Positions 7,025-14,614 of a stretch of 26,458 nt of DNA are shown here, one piece after another. A program made the position numbers and the translations under genes. Source of the stretch: SZUA-265 sp966249405 (GTDB taxonomy: Bacteria; Myxococcota_A; Polyangia; Polyangiales; Polyangiaceae); the NCBI GenBank assembly GCA_966249405.1, contig CBINDO010000089.1, forward strand, positions 1-26,458. The letters run 5' to 3'. How positions within the stretch are numbered: the first letter of the stretch is position 1; the number at the start of each line of letters is the position of its first letter. The notes under the pieces were generated by a model. That model was not told the origin of the DNA. It saw only the letters and a list, made by a program, of their open reading frames with translations, and made no database searches.

Positions 7025-7780
7025 TCAACGACCTCCACTCACGTCGAGCAACGCGCCAGTCACGAACGACGCTTCGGGCGATAGCAGCCAAACGATGGCC
7101 TGAGCAACCTCGGCCGCAGTTCCGCCGCGTCGAAGCGGCACCGTTGTCTGGAGCCGTTCGACACGGCCGGGTTCACCACCCGAGGCATGCATCTCGGTAT
7201 GGATCAACCCCGGGCGGACGGCGTTCACTCGGATCCCTTCTTCGGCTAGCTCTTTTGCGAGGCCCACCGTAAAGGTATCAATGGCTCCTTTGGATGCAGC
7301 GTAGTCGACGTATTCGTTCGGAGAGCCCCAACGCGCGGCGGCGGAAGAGACGTTGACGATCGCGCCGCCCGCGCCACCGAGGCGTGTCGACATACGCCGG
7401 CGCGCCTGCTCTGCGCATGAAAAGCTACCGAACACGTTGACCGCAAATACCCGCTGCAGCCGTGCCAAGTCGATGTTGGCGGCGCGCGTTTGAGTTTCCA
7501 AGATCCCGGCGTTGTTGACCAACCCGACGAGCGCACCGAGCTCGCGTTCGGCATGCTCGAAGAGCCTGACCACGTCAGCCTCGACCGTGACGTCGGCACG
7601 ACACGTCGTGGCACGCGCGCCCGTATCCCGAAGTTCGCGCGCGAGCCGATCCGCAGCTTCCTCGTCGTTGACGTAGTTGATACACACTGAGTAGCCACGT
7701 GCGCAGGCGAGGCGTGCGGTCGCCGCACCAATCCCACGGCTGCTTCCTGTGATCACCAGCGCGCCAAGTGTGTGAGCCAT
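7025..7780 (-). CDS. Short-chain dehydrogenase/reductase (SDR)
   Basis: The 251-aa product is a classical SDR. It has the cofactor motif TGSSRGIG (11-18), NNAG (89-92), a catalytic Ser near 146, and YAASK with Tyr160 and Lys164. The Arg in the Gly-rich motif and length near 250 aa are typical of NADP(H)-preferring, FabG-like enzymes. The reaction is reversible oxidation of an alcohol or reduction of a ketone; the substrate is unknown. It is the third gene of a leftward set (HxlR regulator, MOSC protein, SDR), beginning 32 bases after the MOSC gene. This suggests control by the HxlR protein. Confidence 0.92.
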   Translation of the reverse strand: MAHTLGALVITGSSRGIGAATARLACARGYSVCINYVNDEEAADRLARELRDTGARATTCRADVTVEADVVRLFEHAERELGALVGLVNNAGILETQTRAANIDLARLQRVFAVNVFGSFSCAEQARRRMSTRLGGAGGAIVNVSSAAARWGSPNEYVDYAASKGAIDTFTVGLAKELAEEGIRVNAVRPGLIHTEMHASGGEPGRVERLQTTVPLRRGGTAAEVAQAIVWLLSPEASFVTGALLDVSGGR

Positions 7781-7812
7781 GTGCCCGTCTTTTCAGCGCG
7801 AAGGTCGCTCCG

Positions 7813-8313
7813 TCAACCGTTTTCGGGTTGTCCCTCCAGCAATACGACGGAATCTCTGAGGCGAATCGCACCACCGCGCAATACGCGCGCAGTGATCCCG
7901 GCGAGGCCGCGCGTCGCGTTGTAACCACCAAAGCCCAACGTCTCTTCGAGACGCGAGCAAGGGTGGCAATGGCCCGTGCCCTCGAGTTCACAATCTCCGA
8001 TTCGAAACCGCGCGGTGCGGAAGGAGAGGATGTTGATCCCACTGACCGCGAGGTTGCGGCGCAACAACTCCGGGTGGAGCGGCGGCCGTCCGAGTAACAT
8101 GCCAATTGTCGTCAAGTGTTCGGTTTGGATCAACGTCACTTGCCGGCTGCGACCAAGCTTGGTACTCGCTCGGTCGCCTTCGAGGCCCCGGCCCGCGATC
8201 AAGTTTCCTTCCTCGAGAGCAAGCATGGGTTGCCTACGTTCGGGGCGAACGCCGATCCAAGTCAGTCGTCCAGCTTGCGCCGAGCGGGAGATCAATTCAT
8301 GGAGGGTCAGCAT
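7813..8313 (-). CDS. MOSC domain protein
   Basis: The 166-aa product matches a stand-alone MOSC (molybdenum cofactor sulfurase C-terminal) domain. It has GLEGDR (43-48), an RRNLAVSGINI block (85-95) and the conserved Cys119 in CHPCSRLEE. MOSC proteins handle sulfur or molybdenum cofactor, and some act in reduction of N-hydroxylated substrates with a partner reductase. The ATG at 8313 lies 5 bases after the stop of the HxlR gene, so the two are co-transcribed. Longer in-frame extensions upstream overlap the HxlR gene and are not used. No molybdoenzyme is visible in the window, so the specific role is open. Confidence 0.85.
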   Translation of the reverse strand: MLTLHELISRSAQAGRLTWIGVRPERRQPMLALEEGNLIAGRGLEGDRASTKLGRSRQVTLIQTEHLTTIGMLLGRPPLHPELLRRNLAVSGINILSFRTARFRIGDCELEGTGHCHPCSRLEETLGFGGYNATRGLAGITARVLRGGAIRLRDSVVLLEGQPENG

Positions 8314-8318
8314 CGAGC

Positions 8319-9026
8319 CTAATCGCGAAGGGCAGCAGGCAGGGGGCCAGGAACTGGAGCGAACGTATTGAGCATGAGCCAACTCGGGAACGACTTGACC
8401 AGCTTGGGCGGCCCACTGAGTCGAATGATGCGTCTCCTCAAGGCTGAATCGAGCTCTTGGTAACCCATCCACACTTCCGTCAATGTACGCACGTCCGTGT
8501 CGACGGTCAGATCGACGTCGAATCCCGACGGCGTAAAGCACAAGTCGACGTTGTCCTGTTCCACGTGAAGCCAGAACCGTGATTCGCCCGCCGCAGCGTC
8601 GGCGAACTTGAAGAGCACCACCGTCCGCTGGTTTGGAAGATGCTCCCGGTTCAAGCGCCGCTGCAAGTCCCACATGAGCAATTTGGGATCGAGTTGCTCG
8701 TCGGGGATGCGCCGTTGGGCATACGCTTTCCCCCAGACACCGAGTTGCATCACGAGCTCTCGCAAGGCTTCACCCGCCTCTGTGAGAGCATAACGAGGCG
8801 ATCCGTCACTTTCTTCTTTGCTGATCAGGTTGCAGTCGACGAGGGCCTTCAAGCGTTGGGACAACAAGGTCCGTGAGATCAACGGCACACCGCGTTGAAT
8901 GTCGGTGAAGCGGTGGCTCCCCATCAAGAGCTCGCGGACGATCAGCAAAGTCCAGCGCTCGGCCAGGATCTCGAGTGCTTGAGCGACGGGACAGAACTGG
9001 CCGTACGACTTCATCCTCTTCATCAT
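8319..9026 (-). CDS. HxlR-family transcriptional regulator with C-terminal SCP2-like domain
   Basis: The product of about 235 aa starts with the HxlR winged-helix domain: CPVAQALEILAERWTLLIVREL, then SRTLLSQRLKAL and a YALTEAGEAL wing. A Cys near residue 12 is typical of redox- or aldehyde-sensing members, but sensing is not shown here. The remaining ~120 residues (about 110-235) resemble an SCP2/sterol-carrier-like domain found fused to some HxlR proteins. Several ATG codons cluster at 9014-9026 and I use 9026; the exact start is uncertain. It heads a leftward operon and is divergent from the acyl-CoA dehydrogenase gene, so it may regulate both sides. Confidence 0.88.
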   Translation of the reverse strand: MMKRMKSYGQFCPVAQALEILAERWTLLIVRELLMGSHRFTDIQRGVPLISRTLLSQRLKALVDCNLISKEESDGSPRYALTEAGEALRELVMQLGVWGKAYAQRRIPDEQLDPKLLMWDLQRRLNREHLPNQRTVVLFKFADAAAGESRFWLHVEQDNVDLCFTPSGFDVDLTVDTDVRTLTEVWMGYQELDSALRRRIIRLSGPPKLVKSFPSWLMLNTFAPVPGPLPAALRD

Positions 9027-9306
9027 GCCCAATTCGTCCGAGCCTGCCTAGAGCACGGAACAGGTTGAGAACCGGGCGAATACGAGGCGACCGAAGCGAG
9101 CCCTGCGCCTGAGGACGAATACCCCCATCGCTCGTAGCCCAATGTTCCGTGCTTCGAGGTGGCTCACTCTGAGGCCCGTGACCAGTCCGCCTCAGGCGTG
9201 TGGTGCCAATAGGAAGGAGTTTTGGTCCATTTTCCTTACTAGCCGCTCGGCGAAGTGTTGAGCACTTTTGGCAGCAGTGGCCCGTCGGGTCACAGAAAAG
9301 GAACCA
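9027..9306. promoter_or_regulatory. Divergent control region with inverted repeats
   Basis: This 280-base region separates the HxlR gene (-) from the acyl-CoA dehydrogenase gene (+) and must hold both promoters. AGCACGGAAC (9052-9061) and its exact reverse complement (9144-9153) lie 82 bases apart. A second pair, CTGAGGC (9169-9175) and GCCTCAG (9189-9195), is closer together. Either could bind the regulator. I cannot place convincing -35/-10 boxes. Confidence 0.35.
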
Positions 9307-10423
9307 ATGAACCAAGAGTGGATATCGGCAGCTCGACTCCTTCGACCGCGTTTCGCGGAACGAGCGGCAACCTTCGACCAAGAGGATCGTTTCGCGGACA
9401 CGAACTTTCGTGACCTCGTGAGCGGCGGCTTCTTCCGCATGGCCATACCCGAAGAGTTGGGCGGCGGAGGCGCATCGTACGAAACGGTGTGCCGCACCGT
9501 GTACGAACTCGCCCAAGCCTGCCCCGCTACGGCGCTCGCCTTTTCGATGCACACCCACCTCGTCGCGGCAAACGTCTGGAAGTACCGCGCTGGCAAGCCC
9601 GATGCCGAGCCGCTGTTGCGGCGCGTGGCTTCGCAAAACCTAGCGTTGGTCAGCACTGGAGCCACGGATTGGGTGAACTCCAATGGTATCGCTCGGCGTG
9701 TGGAGGGTGGATACCGCGTCAGCGGGCGTAAACGGTTCGCGAGCGGCTGTGAGGCTGCGCAGGTGCTCGTCACTTCCGCGAAGGTTCCGGACGACCCCGA
9801 CGGACCTTCGATCGTCCACTTTTCGCTCCCGTTGTCGGCAGAAGGCGTGAAGCTGCTCGACGATTGGCACGTGTTGGGGATGCGCGGCAGTGGTTCGCAC
9901 ACCGTCGTGCTCGAGGACGCATTCGTGCCGGACGCTGCGGTGAGTGTCAAGCGGCCGTCTGGGAAGTGGCACCCGGTCTGGGACGTCGTACTTGGCGTTG
10001 CACCAGCTGTTTACATGGCACCGTATGTCGGAATTGTCGATCGCGCAGTCGAAGAAGTCATCGCAAAGTTGCGTCAGTCCGGCGCCGACGATGCGGCTCG
10101 GCTGGGCGAGCTCTGCAACGCACAAACCTTGGCTCACCTCTGTTGGGAGGACATGATTCGCCTCAAACGACAACTACGCATTCACGCCGAGCTTGGCGAT
10201 TTCCAACGCGCAGCTAACGCGCAAGACGTTACTTGCCCGCGCTGTGCGTAATGCCGTCGAACTCGCGGTGAGCATTACTGGCGGTGCGGCGTTTTATCGC
10301 ACCGCGCTGCTCGAGCGCCTTTGGCGCGACGTGCAAGGTAGTCAATTCCACGCTCTGCCCGAACACCGACAGGTGAGGTTTAGCGGTTTGTATACGCTCG
10401 GGCTCGACGTGAGCGGCGTTTGA
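9307..10423 (+). pseudogene. Acyl-CoA dehydrogenase family gene with one-base frameshift
   Basis: Two frames together encode a complete acyl-CoA dehydrogenase of about 370 aa. The first (9307 to a stop at 10249-10251) contains the N-terminal helical domain, RMAIPEELGGGG, and the mid-domain GMRGSGSHTVVLEDAFVP. The second, offset by +1 and ending at 10423, contains NYAFTPSL, AQLTRKTLLARAV, GGAAFYR, LERLWRDVQGSQFHAL and RFSGLYTLGLD, the normal C-terminal domain. The switch maps to the AAA run at 10165-10167. Removing one A gives a continuous MIRL-NDNYAFTP reading. This is either a true inactivating mutation or a sequencing error, and conservation of both halves favours a recent event or an error. 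The ATG at 9307 follows AAAAGGA. The likely reaction is FAD-dependent alpha,beta-dehydrogenation of an acyl-CoA, or a related flavin role. Confidence 0.85.
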
Positions 10424-10427
10424 GCTC

Positions 10428-10446
10428 GAGTCAGCGGTGCTGACTC
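10428..10446. terminator. Short hairpin between convergent genes
   Basis: GAGTCAGC (10428-10435) and GCTGACTC (10439-10446) form a perfect 8-bp stem with a GGT loop. It sits 4 bases after the acyl-CoA dehydrogenase stop and overlaps the last bases of the convergent membrane-protein gene. It is a plausible shared terminator, without a T tract. Confidence 0.45.
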
Positions 10447-10882
10447 AACTTCCAGCGTTCGAGCCCCGCGTCTTGCGGACCGTGCCGAGCGTGAGCAAGG
10501 CCGTGATGACCACACCAAACGAAGCGGGGCCAGCGAAGAAATACAACGTGCTGAGGACCGCCGTCGCCGCTTGGGCAGCGGTCAGCGCCCATGCAATGGG
10601 CGCCGCCCAACGGAACTCCGTGGTGGGGACCCGATCGAGCCACCAAATGATGAACGCCGTCATCACGAGGTAGACCGACGCCATTAGACCAAAGCCGAAC
10701 CAGAAGCCATACCAAGTGGAGTCCGAGCCGTTGAAGTCGAAGTGAACCGTCTTCATCGCTTCGAACACTGCATCCGATGCCGGGCCCATGCTGCGTTGGG
10801 CCAGCATGCCTCCGAAGGTGTGACCAACGAAGAACAGCAACAGGAGATACGTCGCGAGCTTGTAAGGGGAGAAGTACTTCAC
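10445..10882 (-). CDS. Four-helix membrane protein (hypothetical)
   Basis: The 145-aa product has four predicted membrane segments (about residues 8-26, 57-80, 92-114, 115-133). A polar loop of about 30 residues lies between the first two and carries MKTVHFDFNGSDSTW. I do not recognise a named family. A GTG start at 10882 is chosen because it overlaps the TGA of the upstream SRPBCC gene as GTGA and is preceded by GAAGGG at good spacing. In-frame ATG codons further upstream would intrude into that gene. Being last in the ArsR-SRPBCC operon, it is probably induced together with them. Similar small membrane proteins often accompany such ArsR/SRPBCC pairs. Confidence 0.8.
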   Translation of the reverse strand: MKYFSPYKLATYLLLLFFVGHTFGGMLAQRSMGPASDAVFEAMKTVHFDFNGSDSTWYGFWFGFGLMASVYLVMTAFIIWWLDRVPTTEFRWAAPIAWALTAAQAATAVLSTLYFFAGPASFGVVITALLTLGTVRKTRGSNAGS

Positions 10883-11361
10883 GGCGTGGACCCTTCCGGG
10901 AAGTGGGCAGCCAGCCATCCAAGCACACGTTCCCAACCGTTGGCGTGGCTGTTGCACGACTCGACTCGGTCGCCAAAGCCGGAGTGGCGAACGGTGAGAC
11001 GTGTGCCGCCTGGAATGGTCTGCAGTTCGTAGCTGATCGTGGTGCTACTGCCGCCATCCCAGTCCGGTTTCCAAGTCATCACCAGACGACGGGGAGCGTC
11101 GATCTCCAAGAACTCACCACCGACCGAGAACGGCATTCCGTCTGCGCTGACGCCCCTGGTTAGCCACGCGCCCCCGACACGCAGGTCGCCGGTCCACTGC
11201 GTGGTGCGATACAGCTCAGGTGAACCCCACCATTGAGTTACTTCTTCGGAGGTCAACGCTCGGAAAACCCGTTCCGGGCTCACGGCGATCTCGACGGTTG
11301 CGTGAATGGTACCAGCGGCGGTGTCTGCAAGGGCACGGGGTTTCGGGTCAATGCGCGTCAT
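10879..11361 (-). CDS. SRPBCC (AHSA1-like) domain protein
   Basis: The 160-aa product is an AHSA1/START-like helix-grip protein. The pattern ATVEIAVSPERVFRALTSEEVTQWW (residues ~20-44) is the standard N-terminal signature, followed by GGAWLTRG, a LVMTW strand and LTVRHSGF. The last helix is NGWERVLGWLAAHF. The family binds small hydrophobic ligands; no enzymatic residues can be named. The start ATG overlaps the stop of the ArsR-family gene (ATGA, 11358-11361), a common arrangement in which the regulator and SRPBCC protein are made together. The ligand is unknown. Confidence 0.9.
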   Translation of the reverse strand: MTRIDPKPRALADTAAGTIHATVEIAVSPERVFRALTSEEVTQWWGSPELYRTTQWTGDLRVGGAWLTRGVSADGMPFSVGGEFLEIDAPRRLVMTWKPDWDGGSSTTISYELQTIPGGTRLTVRHSGFGDRVESCNSHANGWERVLGWLAAHFPEGSTP

Positions 11362-11714
11362 TGTTTTTCTTCCAGGAAACGTTTGAGTTGCGTCAAGCTC
11401 GTGAGCCAGAACGAGCGGTAACTTTCTAACCACCCCGCGACCTCGCGCAGCGGTTGAGGTTCGAGCTGGTAGTAGCGTTCGCGCCCGGCGCGTTGCTCGC
11501 TGACGAGGTGAGCGTCACGAAGGACCTTCAAGTGTTTGGAGATCGCCGGGCGAGACTGCTCGAAGGCAGATGCCAAAGCGTTTACCGGGGTTGGTCCTGC
11601 GCGCAACTGGTCGAGGATGGCGCGACGCGTCGGGTCGGCGATCGCGCGGAACACGTCGACCTCGTCGACGGGTTCGTTGTTGGGCCGTGGCGTCGCCACT
11701 TGGTTACGTTTCAT
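11358..11714 (-). CDS. ArsR-family winged-helix repressor
   Basis: The 118-aa product has the compact ArsR/SmtB fold: DVFRAIADPTRRAILDQL at the start, the recognition helix QSRPAISKHLKVLRDAHLV, and the wing ERYYQLEPQPLREV. The C-terminal helix, YRSFWLTSLTQLKRFLEEK, is the dimerisation helix. No CxC or other metal-binding cluster is present, so this is the non-metal subclass that commonly pairs with SRPBCC genes. It is probably autoregulatory, since a palindrome with half-site GTAACCA lies 41-57 bases upstream and a degenerate copy overlaps the start codon region. Confidence 0.93.
   Translation of the reverse strand: MKRNQVATPRPNNEPVDEVDVFRAIADPTRRAILDQLRAGPTPVNALASAFEQSRPAISKHLKVLRDAHLVSEQRAGRERYYQLEPQPLREVAGWLESYRSFWLTSLTQLKRFLEEKQ
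11692..11707. promoter_or_regulatory. Degenerate second operator copy near ArsR start
   Basis: On the - strand this reads GTAACCA-AG-TGGCGAC. The left arm is identical to that of the perfect palindrome at 11756-11771, and the right arm has two mismatches. It lies within the first codons of the ArsR gene, and about 64 bases separate the two centres. It may be a weaker binding site. Confidence 0.35.
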
Positions 11715-11755
11715 ACGTCCCTGTCACAAGTATCTGTAAGTCGTCGAGTGAATGA

Positions 11756-11771
11756 GTAACCATGTGGTTAC
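11756..11771. promoter_or_regulatory. Palindromic operator candidate for the ArsR repressor
   Basis: GTAACCA-TG-TGGTTAC is a perfect 7-bp inverted repeat with a 2-base centre. It lies in the 237-base region between the ArsR gene (-) and the membrane-protein gene (+). The size and dyad symmetry fit ArsR dimer binding. A second small dyad, ACCTG-ATG-CAGGT (11904-11916), lies nearer the + strand gene. Confidence 0.55.
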
Positions 11772-11951
11772 GTATTGTCGAAACCGGTCGGTGTCAAGGT
11801 CAAACGCTCCGGACGACGCCTGCTACCCCGTTTCGGCTACCGTTTCCCGCTCTACCCACCGCACTGCAAAAACTACTACTGAACCGACCCTCGTCTCGGA
11901 TTAACCTGATGCAGGTAACGAATTGGGCGGTGGATGCCGGTTGGAGGACAC

Positions 11952-12563
11952 ATGAGTGAAGAGCAACGTTGGGCGGTGGCGGCGGCGGAGCTGATTCTGT
12001 TTGCGGCGGGGGCAATCTGGCTCCTGGTTCATCCAGTCGCGCTGCGGGACACTGGACCCGGAGGGCGCACCTACAGCTGGGCTCGGGTGCAGCTCTGGTG
12101 GTGGACGGTGGTGATCTTGCCCTCTTGGATTTTGATTTGGGGGATGGACGGGCGCTTCTGGGAGTTCAACGCCACCTGTTTGATCTTACTCGGGCTCAGC
12201 AGCACCACGACCGTCGCTGGCCGCATCATCGACGACCGTGACCAGGCAGATCCGGGGATCGCCCGCGCCGTTGCAGCCCAAACCTCGGGCTCGACCACCC
12301 CACACTTGCTCATCGACATATTGTCCGATGAACAGGGGATCAGCATTCATCGATTCCAGGCCTTGGTCTTCAACGTGGCTTTCGCCGTCACTTTCGTCGT
12401 CGAAACCTTTTCTCCAGCACAGCGGGAAGCAGGGACCTTCCCCGACTTCGATGCCAGCACGTTGGCATTGCTGGGCCTCAGCTCGACGACGTATGTGGCC
12501 CTCAAAGCCAAAGAGAAGCAGCCGAAAGCGCCCGACGCCGCGAACGTCGCGGGTTCTGGTTAA
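11952..12563 (+). CDS. Membrane protein with internally duplicated LLGLSSTT module
   Basis: The 203-aa product has about five hydrophobic segments (residues ~10-29, 48-66, 74-90, 138-155, 171-188). Two halves repeat the same order: an R-x-Q at the start of a membrane helix (RVQ 45-47, RFQ 134-136), then LLGLSSTT at the end of the next helix (79-86 and 173-180). The linker between them holds LLIDILSDEQGISIHRFQ. From memory, similar proteins of unknown function occur widely in bacteria with a DiLsDxxGxslHRFQ motif. The ATG at 11952 is chosen over an upstream in-frame ATG at 11934 because GGAGG precedes it by 5 bases. Function unknown; an integral inner-membrane location is expected. Confidence 0.85.
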   Translation: MSEEQRWAVAAAELILFAAGAIWLLVHPVALRDTGPGGRTYSWARVQLWWWTVVILPSWILIWGMDGRFWEFNATCLILLGLSSTTTVAGRIIDDRDQADPGIARAVAAQTSGSTTPHLLIDILSDEQGISIHRFQALVFNVAFAVTFVVETFSPAQREAGTFPDFDASTLALLGLSSTTYVALKAKEKQPKAPDAANVAGSG

Positions 12564-12597
12564 AAACGGCCGCCCAACGGCGATGAGGCGGTCGTTT
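12564..12597 (+). terminator. Intrinsic-type terminator after the duplicated membrane protein
   Basis: AAACGGCCGCC (12564-12574) pairs with GGCGGTCGTTT (12587-12597) over 11 bp with one G-T wobble and a 12-base loop. The arm ends in TTT and is followed by a pyrimidine-rich stretch. The hairpin begins immediately after the TAA stop (12561-12563), as expected for a Rho-independent terminator. Confidence 0.6.
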
Positions 12598-12725
12598 CTC
12601 CCCGGCTTTTGCCACCCGCTTTTCGAGCGCTCACCTGTTGCATTGGTCGCGGGTCACAGGTTTGGCAGACCCGCTCTTGGCGCTTCGGAGTTGCCGCCGC
12701 GGCCGTGTTGCGCTTCATTTGAGGA

Positions 12726-14096
12726 ATGGCTCATCGCACCGTCTATTCGCTTCTTTTGCCGAAAGTCCTCGCCGCCATTGGGGCGGGCTCGTTATTGGGA
12801 ACAACTGCGTGTGGCGGTAAGAGTTCGACCCCAAGTGGCAACTCGCCGAACGAGCTGGAGGAACATTCGAGTTCAGAAGGTGCCACTTCGACGGCGCATT
12901 CGCAGAGCGGCGCGTCGTCCGACCTCGGTGTGACGCAAACGACCGCCCCTACGGCAGTCGAGTCGAGTTCGACGTCCGATGAAGTCGCCTCGTCCGAGGT
13001 GGCGTGCGAGTTCGGAACGTCGACGCAATTTTGTTTGAACGTTGCGCAGATGGAGAATCAGGCGCGATTCGGCGTCGGGCAAATCCCGTTGGACCCGCCG
13101 CGCAGCGACGAACAGATCGCCGCGGCGTGGGACGAGAACGGGTGTATGAAGTTCGATTGGGTGGCCACCAGCTGTTGCAACCCCGCACAGGGTCCTGGCC
13201 AGCCGCAACCCGACGGCTCGTGTTGCTACGTAGCTTGCGAGGGGGCGTGCTGCGGGAGACCGTTTCTGGTTAACGGAACTGCGCTCGTGGCGGGGACCAC
13301 GTCGGGAGACGCGTGGACGTCGAGCGAGGTGGCGAGAGACTCGTCCCTCGACGCGCTAGTTCGAGCTGCGCGCGGTCTGGGGGAGCACGCACGGCGGAAG
13401 TTGAGTGATGCTTGGATAGCGGACGCCCAGATGGAGCACGCCTCGATCGCCTCGTTCGCGCAGTTCTCTTTGGACCTGTTGCGGCTGGGGGCGCCGCCAG
13501 AGCTCCTTCGCGAGTGCCATCTCGCCGCGTTGGACGAAATCGAGCACGCACGTATCGCGTTCACCGTAGCCGAGCAGCTGTCTTGCGTAGCGGTCGGTCC
13601 CGACGTATTGCCCATTGGCGATCTTCAACTGCATACCATTGAGCAGGCCGTTGCCGCGGCGGTGATCGAGGGCTGCATTGGTGAGACGATTGCTGCGGCA
13701 ATCCTCTCGGAGCAGGCTCATCAGTGTAGTGAAGCTGGCCTAGCACGCCTGCTGACGAAGATGGCGGAGGACGAGCTCCGGCACGCGCAATTGGCGTGGC
13801 GCTTCGTGGCGTGGAGCATCCAACGCTACGGAAGAGATGTGCGCGTCACGGTGGCGGCGACGTTCGATTCCGCGCTGGGCAAATTACCGGCTCCAACCGA
13901 CCTCGGCTTACCAGACCAAGCGCTACGTGTTGGAGGGCGGATCACCTCTACAGATTGGGTGCGCGTCGTCGAAGGTGTGGTTACCAACGTGTTGCGACCG
14001 GCTGTCGCGACACTCCAACGTTTGCAAACCGAGGACGAAGGTGGGTCGAGTCGCGCCTCGGTCATGCCCGCAAATGTATCGGCACGACTGACTTGA
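12726..14096 (+). CDS. Ferritin-like diiron domain lipoprotein with Cys-rich region
   Basis: The 456-aa product has an N-terminal hydrophobic signal ending in LLGTTAC (Cys29), a plausible but non-ideal lipobox. A Ser/Thr-rich linker (about 31-90) follows, then a region with ten Cys (94-176) that includes SCCYVACEGACC. The C-terminal half is a ferritin-like four-helix bundle with the full set of diiron ligands: Glu237 (MEHAS), Glu271-x-x-His274, Glu320 (GCIGET) and Glu350-x-x-His353. It is therefore probably an exported, membrane-anchored ferritin-like protein that binds iron or another metal. The Cys region may form disulfides outside the cytoplasm. An AGGA lies directly before the ATG, unusually close. 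The gene stands alone, convergent with the TPP operon. Similar myxobacterial proteins exist, but their function is unknown to me. Confidence 0.85.
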   Translation: MAHRTVYSLLLPKVLAAIGAGSLLGTTACGGKSSTPSGNSPNELEEHSSSEGATSTAHSQSGASSDLGVTQTTAPTAVESSSTSDEVASSEVACEFGTSTQFCLNVAQMENQARFGVGQIPLDPPRSDEQIAAAWDENGCMKFDWVATSCCNPAQGPGQPQPDGSCCYVACEGACCGRPFLVNGTALVAGTTSGDAWTSSEVARDSSLDALVRAARGLGEHARRKLSDAWIADAQMEHASIASFAQFSLDLLRLGAPPELLRECHLAALDEIEHARIAFTVAEQLSCVAVGPDVLPIGDLQLHTIEQAVAAAVIEGCIGETIAAAILSEQAHQCSEAGLARLLTKMAEDELRHAQLAWRFVAWSIQRYGRDVRVTVAATFDSALGKLPAPTDLGLPDQALRVGGRITSTDWVRVVEGVVTNVLRPAVATLQRLQTEDEGGSSRASVMPANVSARLT

Positions 14097-14112
14097 GGGG
14101 CCCGAACCCCGT

Positions 14113-14160
14113 CCACCGCCCTCCGGTGCTTGCGAGCTATCGAGTTCGCGCACGCGGTGG
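14113..14160. terminator. Composite hairpin between convergent genes
   Basis: A nested structure: CCACCGC (14113-14119) with GCGGTGG (14154-14160), GTGC (14126-14129) with GCAC (14150-14153), and GCGAGCT (14132-14138) with AGTTCGC (14143-14149) around an ATCG tetraloop. It starts 16 bases past the ferritin-like gene. A further small dyad (CCCAGAGCTGGG, 14181-14192) lies just beyond the stop of the leftward membrane gene. These probably terminate transcription from both sides. Confidence 0.45.
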
Positions 14161-14203
14161 GCGTGAGACGCCGGGTTTCTCCCAGAGCTGGGCCCAACCA
14201 ACA

Positions 14204-14614
14204 TCAGTCGGCAACCGCAGCTATCCAGAACCACGAGTATAGCGTAGCCAGTGTGCCGTAGATCGACGTCGCGGTCCAAAATAGGAGCTTGGTGTCGTTC
14301 GGCCAAAGCCCGCGCACGAACCGCATTTGGTGCCAAACCCGTGTCGTCCAGATCACGGATTGAAGCACGCACAGTCCGAATCCGACCTCAGAGTGCAGTA
14401 AGGCGTGCGCGTTGGCGGCGGCGAGCAGTCCGGTGCCGGCCACGTAGAACACGATGCCTCGCATCATTGCACGGAACAGTGCTCTGGACAGTGGCGGGAG
14501 ACACTCGAGAGCAGACGCCAGCGGGATGCGGCGCTGAATCAGACGCATCATGGGGAATTGAGTGAGATGAAGGCCCGCCGCCAAGTACACGTGCAGGGTT
14601 TCCGGCTTCAGCAT
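14204..14614 (-). CDS. Small four-helix membrane protein
   Basis: The 136-aa product has four hydrophobic segments (about residues 6-24, 50-72, 76-93, 109-133) with a basic loop, RVWHQMRFVRGLWPND, before the last. I recognise no family. The ATG at 14614 overlaps the stop of the TPP-enzyme gene (ATGCTGA, 14608-14614), so the two are translationally coupled. A longer in-frame extension upstream would lie within the TPP gene and is rejected. Its co-expression suggests a transport or membrane-anchoring role for the product of the TPP enzyme, but this is inference only. Confidence 0.78.
   Translation of the reverse strand: MLKPETLHVYLAAGLHLTQFPMMRLIQRRIPLASALECLPPLSRALFRAMMRGIVFYVAGTGLLAAANAHALLHSEVGFGLCVLQSVIWTTRVWHQMRFVRGLWPNDTKLLFWTATSIYGTLATLYSWFWIAAVAD

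Noticed and set aside
12572..12586. Similarity between GCCCAACGGCGATGAG here and the sequence at 16512-16527
   Set aside because: Only about 15 bases with one indel; too short to call a dispersed repeat from two copies.
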